10,845 nucleotides of DNA from the NCBI GenBank assembly GCA_002353975.1, contig DEKQ01000025.1:3075-13919 (forward strand). The letters run 5' to 3'. Source of the DNA: Prevotellaceae bacterium UBA2718. Lineage in GTDB: Bacteria > Bacteroidota > Bacteroidia > Bacteroidales > Bacteroidaceae. This document shows, one piece after another, positions 7,426-10,845 of this stretch (position 1 is its first letter; every line of letters begins with the position of its first letter). Below the pieces are notes generated by a model that did no database searches, was not told the DNA's origin, and saw only the letters and a list, made by a program, of their open reading frames with translations. The position numbers were made by a program, and so were the translations under genes.

Positions 7426-8031
7426 TCATCCCGCAGCTTTCTTCAACTTACGGAAATGATTTATCAGCTCATGGAAATTCAACTCATGCTGAATGTTGAA
7501 CCTGTTCCACAGGTCACCGCATATCACGACACCGCCGAAGCCCAGGTCCTTAGCCTGCTGCAGGTTCTCAAGACTCATGCCGCCCAGCGCATACACGTGA
7601 CGGTCTATAAGTCCCTTTTTGCGGGCCTCCTGCATATCTTCCATTGTAAGCGAGGCCTTCGCACCGTCATGGAGCGAGTCAAACAGAGAATACAGCATCA
7701 CATAATCGCAGTGTTTCTTCATCTCCTTCAGGTCACTGATGTTAGGTGTGCTGCGAGACACGTGGCGACGGAAACCATCGGGAACAGGCGTTGCGGGGTC
7801 ATCAATATGTATGCCGCGCAGGTCATACTCCTGCTTCAGGTAATAGTTCTGATGCACTACGACTTTATCATATTTGTTTGACGGAAGCAACGACAACAGC
7901 CTCTCTGCATACAGCGGCTCAGAATTTGGCTTATTGATATGCAGGATATCCATCCCTTCATCAAAAAGGGCTGTCAATATCTTGTCTTCCTCAACGAAAA
8001 ATGTCGGTAGAGTCTGAATTACCAGTTTCAT
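7426..8031 (-). CDS. Thiamine-phosphate-synthase/TenI-like TIM-barrel protein, activity uncertain
   Basis: 201-residue protein with the pattern of the TMP synthase/TenI superfamily: barrel strand 1 (KLVIQTLP), GIHIDD (73-78) in place of GVHLGQ, CDYVMLYSLFDSLHDGAK (108-125) where ThiE has the DYI-GP-F-T-TK segment, and the phosphate-binding end VYALGGMSLENL and GFGGVVICGDLW. Several ThiE active-site signatures are altered: the ND pair of the pyrimidine site reads HQ (60-61), and the GxSxH segment reads SRSTPN (92-97). It is therefore more likely a TenI-like or repurposed paralogue than a true thiamine phosphate synthase. ATG at 8031 is directly preceded by a strong promoter (8040-8070), and MKLVIQTLP forms the first strand, so the start is well supported. 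No thiamine genes are nearby. A strand-specific transcript of a single gene is likely. Confidence 0.75.
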   Translation of the reverse strand: MKLVIQTLPTFFVEEDKILTALFDEGMDILHINKPNSEPLYAERLLSLLPSNKYDKVVVHQNYYLKQEYDLRGIHIDDPATPVPDGFRRHVSRSTPNISDLKEMKKHCDYVMLYSLFDSLHDGAKASLTMEDMQEARKKGLIDRHVYALGGMSLENLQQAKDLGFGGVVICGDLWNRFNIQHELNFHELINHFRKLKKAAG

Positions 8032-8039
8032 TTCGAGTG

Positions 8040-8070
8040 CAAAAGTAAGAAAAAAAATACAACTGACAAA
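8040..8070 (-). promoter_or_regulatory. Promoter of the ThiE-like gene
   Basis: Minus strand reads TTTG (8070-8067), exactly 19 bp, then TACTTTTG (8047-8040). This matches the Bacteroidetes -33/-7 consensus TTTG-N19-21-TAnnTTTG fully. Only 8 bp separate the -7 element from the ATG at 8031, so transcription should start about 2-5 nt before the start codon. It is divergent from the tRNA-His promoter 90 bp away; the AT-rich bases between (8071-8160) show no other feature. Confidence 0.75.
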
Positions 8071-8160
8071 TTATATGTATGAGAAACTTGCGAACCCAAA
8101 AGAAAAATTATAATAAATTAATCATAATCCGTCACTCTGGCAAAAAAAACGCGCAAAAAT

Positions 8161-8191
8161 TTTGTCAATTCAGAAAAAAGATATACCTTTG
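8161..8191 (+). promoter_or_regulatory. Promoter of tRNA-His
   Basis: TTTG (8161-8164), 19 bp, then TACCTTTG (8184-8191): a full match to the Bacteroidetes housekeeping promoter consensus. Transcription should begin near 8196-8198, leaving a tRNA leader of about 60 nt. Confidence 0.8.
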
Positions 8192-8196
8192 CACCC

Positions 8197-8245
8197 GCAA
8201 AAACAGCCATTCATCCCCGCAAAAGGAATTCTGATGCTGTTTTGC
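8197..8245 (+). other. Stem in the tRNA-His 5' leader
   Basis: GCAAAAACAGC (8197-8207) pairs with GCTGTTTTGC (8236-8245) as a 10-bp stem with a single bulged A and a 28-nt loop. It occupies almost the whole leader between the predicted transcription start and the tRNA, ending 10 nt before it, and could guide leader processing. The match is seen; the role is inferred. Confidence 0.5.
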
Positions 8246-8255
8246 AGACATACAT

Positions 8256-8330
8256 GGTGCCCGTAGTTCAGTTGGTTAGAGCGTCAGATTGTGGTTCTGA
8301 ATGTCGTGGGTTCGAGTCCCACCGGGCACC
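8256..8330 (+). tRNA. tRNA-His (anticodon GTG)
   Basis: Complete cloverleaf. Acceptor GTGCCCG (8257-8263) pairs with CGGGCAC (8323-8329). The D arm is GTTC/GAGC (8266-8269, 8279-8282). The anticodon arm is TCAGA/TCTGA with loop TTGTGGT, anticodon GTG at 8291-8293. The T arm is GTGGG-TTCGAGT-CCCAC (8306-8322). The extra G-1 (8256) opposite C73 (8330), the identity element for histidyl-tRNA synthetase, is encoded. The next bases are CCT, so the 3' CCA is not encoded and must be added after transcription. Own promoter upstream and own terminator downstream make it a monocistronic unit. Confidence 0.97.
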
Positions 8331-8334
8331 CCTC

Positions 8335-8371
8335 AAAAGAGACATCGCTGAAAGGTAATGTCTCTTTTTTT
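8335..8371 (+). terminator. Intrinsic terminator of tRNA-His
   Basis: Perfect 11-bp stem, AAAAGAGACAT (8335-8345) with ATGTCTCTTTT (8358-8368), loop of 12 nt, and a run of seven T (8365-8371). It starts 4 bp after C73 of the tRNA and ends 30 bp before the peptidase gene. Confidence 0.9.
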
Positions 8372-8401
8372 GTGAGAGTAACAATTCTATAATATACAAT
8401 T

Positions 8402-10246
8402 ATGAAAATACTTCCAGCGATGAATGGGATTCGGATTCTATCCTTCACACTGCTGACGATACTGCTGGCAGCATGTAATGACAACACGACTACTGACGAC
8501 AGCAGAGCACTGCCTATAGATCCCGGCAATGGGTACAAGGAGCGTACATATAGCGTGAGCCGTAACAAGAAGGACAATGGACAGGTGACGCTGCGATTCT
8601 ATGATGACATGCCCAACGTGGCTTACATCGCTGCATCAGCATACTACCGCTTGATGCTACCCGACGCATCGATGTCGGTGGTGAACGCCGGTGACTGCTA
8701 CCGACTGTCAACGGCTGACGCTACGGTCACGGTAGATGTCAAGAACGACGTACTGACGTCGGACAGTTATAACAAATTTGTAAGCCTGCAGAGCCTGATT
8801 GCGTCGGGACTGCCAGAATTTGAAACGTGCTTTAATCCCTTCCTGAGGTACGACAGTCATGTATATACTCCTGCAGAACATACGACGACTCTCAACTTCA
8901 AGAAATATGGCATTGACCTTCGCGATGACGGACAGGAGGTCTTTTTCCCATTCTCTACCATCAACGACATGTTTACCGATGCTAGCGGACATATAGCTTG
9001 CTTCGACGGAAACACTATCGTGGTGTGTGCGGAGGACCATGCCGTGGACATAGAGGAAATGTATCCAGACTATGCCGTCAATGCCTACAAGACGGTGGAG
9101 GTGAGTGATGACCTCGCTGCGTTCCGCTACGGGGAACTATGTTTTGTAATTGACTATTTCTATGGTTACCCTAACAGAAACTTGCTGGAGAAGGAAGGCC
9201 TCAGAGAGCATGGCCTTGACGCCGTGCTGGATGTTGTCAGCGGCGGCAAGGAGGTGAAGGAGCTGCTGCAGTCGCAGAATCAGGCAGCATTCGTAGCAGG
9301 CACCGAGGCGCTGAACTACCTGATGAATGACGGCGGACACATGAGATGCGGGCTCTGGTCTTATGCACCGGCGAATGTCAACGGCATATTCACTGAGCGT
9401 ATCAGCGAGGCTCTTAACGGTCTCCCCGCCAGTACACGACAGATGGTAGAGGCCTGGTATCAAATCCGGACGAAAAGAAAGTTGCGTAAAGCAGAACTAC
9501 AAGCCATACGGGACAAGAAATACGGCTCGGACATCTACGTGAAGAGTCAGGATGGGAAGACGGCGGTGCTGGTGATGAAGTCGTTTATGGACCTGAATAC
9601 GCAAGGATGGCGCACATACTATGCCAGCAACCATACGACAGAGGACTGGCAGAAGATGGTGAGCGACAAAAAGCAAGACCTGGTAGTGCTGACGGTGGAG
9701 GCGCTCAAGCGTGCCAAGAGCGAGGGAGTAAAGAATCTGGTGCTCGACGTATCGACAAATGGCGGAGGCGAGGATGATCCCACAACAGCCATCGTGGCTC
9801 TGCTGGGTGACAAGACGGCCTCGCTGCGCACAAGCCGCAAGACCAGCAGCTGGGAATATGATATGCTGTCACTACAGCACCTGACCAAAACCTTTGTAGT
9901 GGATCGCAACTTCGATGGAAAGTTCGACGAGCAGGATGATAAGACAGACTGGGTGGGTGATATGAACATCGTAGTACTGACAAGCGATTACACATTCTCC
10001 AACGGCAGCGTGTTCACTGCCAAGATGAAGGACTTCGGCTACCAGATATGGGGTCAACAGTCAGGTGGAGGCGCATGTTCAATCCAGACGCTGGTGACTC
10101 CCGACGGCATGGCCTACACCATATCAAGCTACCGTAGCCACACAACAGACAGAAACAAGCAGAGCATGGACGGCGGCACACCTGTTAACAAACTACTGAC
10201 CGACGACCAGATGTATGACATAGAATACCTGAACAGTCTATTCTAA
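8402..10246 (+). CDS. S41-family (C-terminal processing-like) peptidase lipoprotein
   Basis: 614-residue predicted lipoprotein: signal peptide with hydrophobic core ILSFTLLTILLAA and lipobox Cys25. The ATG at 8402 is used; Met7 (8420) would also give a valid signal. The first 370 residues are a large region I do not recognise. From about 385 comes an S41 clan fold: VLVMKSF, the turn VKNLVLDVSTNGGG (443-456), and the serine segment LTSDYTFSNGSVF (526-538), where Ser533 is the likely nucleophile by analogy with TFSA motifs, followed by KMKDFGYQIWGQQSGGG. No PDZ domain is evident between signal and catalytic domain. An EF-hand-like loop (501-512) is inserted. The likely role is periplasmic or surface proteolysis; the substrate is unknown. 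No convincing promoter is seen in the 30 bp after the tRNA terminator, so read-through or a weak local promoter must drive it. No adjacent cotranscribed gene. Confidence 0.87.
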   Translation: MKILPAMNGIRILSFTLLTILLAACNDNTTTDDSRALPIDPGNGYKERTYSVSRNKKDNGQVTLRFYDDMPNVAYIAASAYYRLMLPDASMSVVNAGDCYRLSTADATVTVDVKNDVLTSDSYNKFVSLQSLIASGLPEFETCFNPFLRYDSHVYTPAEHTTTLNFKKYGIDLRDDGQEVFFPFSTINDMFTDASGHIACFDGNTIVVCAEDHAVDIEEMYPDYAVNAYKTVEVSDDLAAFRYGELCFVIDYFYGYPNRNLLEKEGLREHGLDAVLDVVSGGKEVKELLQSQNQAAFVAGTEALNYLMNDGGHMRCGLWSYAPANVNGIFTERISEALNGLPASTRQMVEAWYQIRTKRKLRKAELQAIRDKKYGSDIYVKSQDGKTAVLVMKSFMDLNTQGWRTYYASNHTTEDWQKMVSDKKQDLVVLTVEALKRAKSEGVKNLVLDVSTNGGGEDDPTTAIVALLGDKTASLRTSRKTSSWEYDMLSLQHLTKTFVVDRNFDGKFDEQDDKTDWVGDMNIVVLTSDYTFSNGSVFTAKMKDFGYQIWGQQSGGGACSIQTLVTPDGMAYTISSYRSHTTDRNKQSMDGGTPVNKLLTDDQMYDIEYLNSLF

Positions 10247-10327
10247 GCAAGGCTTTGCAGAGTACCTCAGAGAAGTTAACCTTATTTCGCTTATAAACAT
10301 TTCACTGTAGTCTTACACAATCAAGAA

Positions 10328-10369
10328 GAGCATCCACACGGGGACGTGGGCGTCCTCGTGTGGATGCTC
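10328..10369. repeat. Long hairpin: 19-bp inverted repeat, 4-nt loop
   Basis: GAGCATCCACACGGGGACG (10328-10346) and CGTCCTCGTGTGGATGCTC (10351-10369) pair at 18 of 19 positions, the other being G opposite T (a G-U pair in RNA), around the loop TGGG. It begins 81 bp after the peptidase stop. No T-run follows on either strand, so it is not a standard intrinsic terminator, though it could protect the 3' end of the peptidase mRNA. Bases 10247-10327 hold nothing else recognisable. Confidence 0.85.
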
Positions 10370-10511
10370 GCTGATGGAACGACACCGCCACTCAGCACTT
10401 CTCATTGCACAATAACCAAATTGACCCAGAACCCTTTTTTTTGCAAAAAACGCGTTTACCTACATTTTCGCCGCAAGTGGCTAAGCACAAGACCGTTGCA
10501 CGATGAAGGCT
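10370..10511. other. Intergenic stretch without a supported gene
   Basis: No coding signature is seen: the one open frame crossing it (10346-10591) has an odd composition, runs through the palindromes and has no start signal. It contains eight T (10435-10442) inside a perfect 14-bp palindrome TTTTTTGCAAAAAA (10437-10450) and a single ACCTACA (10458-10464) like those in the repeat element that follows. Confidence 0.5.
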
Positions 10512-10541
10512 ACCTACATACACCTTCACTGACCTACACTA
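10512..10541 (-). repeat. Left decamer array (3 units), inverted relative to the right array
   Basis: Three consecutive 10-bp units begin with ACCTACA, ACCTTCA and ACCTACA at 10512, 10522 and 10532. On the minus strand they read TGTAGGT/TGAAGGT, the same word as the right-hand array at 10737-10826. CCTTCACTGA (10523-10532) is an exact inverted copy of TCAGTGAAGG (10736-10745) at the start of that array. Confidence 0.65.
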
Positions 10542-10560
10542 CACGAGAGCCGGAAAGAGG

Positions 10561-10577
10561 ACTGCCATTTTGGCAGT
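10561..10577. repeat. Palindrome copy 1 (left of the 22-bp array)
   Basis: ACTGCCA-TTT-TGGCAGT, a perfect 7-bp inverted repeat. Its first 16 bases recur exactly at 10704-10719, so two identical palindromes bracket the tandem array. Confidence 0.85.
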
Positions 10578-10585
10578 TCCAAACC

Positions 10586-10600
10586 CGCTGACTATCAGCG
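10586..10600. repeat. Short hairpin CGCTGA-CTA-TCAGCG
   Basis: Perfect 6-bp inverted repeat with a 3-nt loop, placed between palindrome copy 1 and the 18-bp inverted repeat. One of several consecutive hairpins in the element. Confidence 0.7.
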
Positions 10601-10604
10601 CGTT

Positions 10605-10645
10605 GTAATAGCAGGTCTTTTACTGCCTAAAAGACCTGCTATTAC
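10605..10645. repeat. Perfect 18-bp inverted repeat
   Basis: Left arm GTAATAGCAGGTCTTTTA (10605-10622) and right arm TAAAAGACCTGCTATTAC (10628-10645) are perfect reverse complements around the loop CTGCC. The right arm is also the first unit of the 22-bp tandem array, so the left arm is a single inverted copy of that unit. Confidence 0.92.
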
Positions 10646-10692
10646 CGAGTAAAAGACCTACTATTAGGAGGTAAAAGACCTACTATTAGAAC
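10627..10692. repeat. Tandem array of three 22-bp units
   Basis: Units at 10627-10648, 10649-10670 and 10671-10692. Each has the 17-bp core TAAAAGACCTRCTATTA (10628-10644, 10650-10666, 10672-10688) separated by short variable bases (CCGAG, GGAGG). Cores 2 and 3 are identical, including the flanking G on each side; core 1 differs by one base (G for A). Separators of 5 bp rule out a CRISPR array. Confidence 0.9.
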
Positions 10693-10704
10693 GCAATGGT
10701 TCTA
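10687..10704. repeat. Short hairpin TAGAAC-GCAATG-GTTCTA
   Basis: Perfect 6-bp inverted repeat with a 6-nt loop that begins in the last bases of the tandem array and ends on the first base of palindrome copy 2. Confidence 0.6.
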
Positions 10705-10719
10705 CTGCCATTTTGGCAG
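10704..10719. repeat. Palindrome copy 2 (right of the 22-bp array)
   Basis: ACTGCCATTTTGGCAG, identical to the first 16 bases of the copy at 10561. It is followed by another small hairpin, TTATG-TTTT-CATAA (10722-10735), which leads into the decamer array. Confidence 0.85.
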
Positions 10720-10736
10720 AGTTATGTTTTCATAAT

Positions 10737-10826
10737 CAGTGAAGGCGGATGAAGGCGGATGAAGGTGGATGAAGGTGAATGAAGGTGGATGAAGGTGGAT
10801 GAAGCTGAATGAAGGTGAATGAAGGT
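10737..10826 (+). repeat. Right decamer array, nine 10-bp units
   Basis: Nine head-to-tail units of the form NNNTGAAGGY. The variable bases are mostly GGA or GAA; one unit has GAAGCT. The first two end in C and most later ones in T. Period 10 does not preserve a reading frame over a single unit, and no start signal precedes it. Bases 10827-10845 at the window edge show nothing further. Confidence 0.9.
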
Positions 10827-10845
10827 GATATTCATTGGATAATCC

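Noticed and set aside
8140..8153. GCAAAAAAAACGCG resembling GCAAAAAACGCG at 10443-10454
   Set aside because: The match is short, low in complexity and differs in A-run length; not enough to call a repeat family.
8372..8401. Own promoter for the S41 peptidase (TTTG at 8369 with an AT-rich stretch near 8393)
   Set aside because: The second half does not match TAnnTTTG and would leave no leader; not supported.
8284..8577. 97-codon minus-strand frame overlapping tRNA-His and the peptidase start
   Set aside because: Antisense shadow: its C-terminal residues (VGLEPTTFRTTI) are the well-known false peptide read from the complement of tRNA genes.
10437..10450. TTTTTTGCAAAAAA palindrome as a terminator of the peptidase gene
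   Set aside because: No GC-rich stem precedes the T-run, and the palindrome alone is AT homopolymer that can arise by chance.
10346..10591. Open frame of 81 codons on the plus strand in the 3' intergenic region
   Set aside because: It starts within the loop and right arm of the 19-bp hairpin, crosses poly-T/A and palindromic sequence, and has a composition unlike the neighbouring proteins. Most likely spurious.
10605..10692. CRISPR array
   Set aside because: The units are separated by only about 5 bp and there is an inverted copy; no spacer-length unique sequence and no cas genes are present.
10737..10826. Plasmid-type replication origin with iterons
   Set aside because: Decamers are shorter than usual iterons, no Rep gene or DnaA box is seen nearby, and the genes around are ordinary chromosomal housekeeping genes.

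Overview
The window looks like the chromosome of a member of the Bacteroidales, most likely Prevotellaceae. Four things point that way. Three intergenic sites carry the Bacteroidetes -7 promoter element TAnnTTTG, two of them with TTTG exactly 19 bp upstream. There is a lipoprotein with a DUF4369-like N-terminal domain. Proteins lack strong Shine-Dalgarno sites. The gene content is typical of the group. The genus is an inference from general similarity, not from a search.

Layout. Bases 1-1488 hold the C-terminal half of a PcrA/UvrD-type DNA helicase that begins outside the window. It is followed on the same strand (1551-2507) by an unusual regulator that joins a ScdA_N/hemerythrin-like di-iron domain to a LuxR-type DNA-binding domain. 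Convergent with this pair, ending only 3 bp away, is a minus-strand operon that starts near 5470: a DUF4369-type lipoprotein, dihydroorotase (pyrC, start overlapping the lipoprotein stop by 4 bp) and a PlsC-type acyltransferase whose start codon is doubtful. A second minus-strand operon follows: prs (PRPP synthetase), a DivIC/FtsB-type division protein and a small four-helix membrane protein that overlaps it by 17 bp. Upstream lies a thiamine-phosphate-synthase-like TIM-barrel protein with altered active-site motifs, preceded by a promoter so close to the ATG that its mRNA should be almost leaderless.

On the plus strand, a clear promoter drives tRNA-His, which ends in a perfect intrinsic terminator. 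Immediately after is a secreted S41-family peptidase lipoprotein (8402-10246). Prs and PyrC both serve nucleotide synthesis (PRPP is used at the step after dihydroorotate oxidation), but they sit in separate operons.

The last 600 bp (10247-10845) contain no convincing gene and are the most unusual part. There is an isolated 19-bp hairpin (10328-10369), then a roughly 315-bp composite repeat (10512-10826). Its outer parts are 10-bp repeats facing in opposite directions on the two sides. Inside these is a duplicated palindrome, and inside that a perfect 18-bp inverted repeat running into a 22-bp tandem array, plus further small hairpins that leave few unpaired bases. It looks like an interspersed, structured, non-coding element, possibly mobile or a multi-site protein-binding locus.
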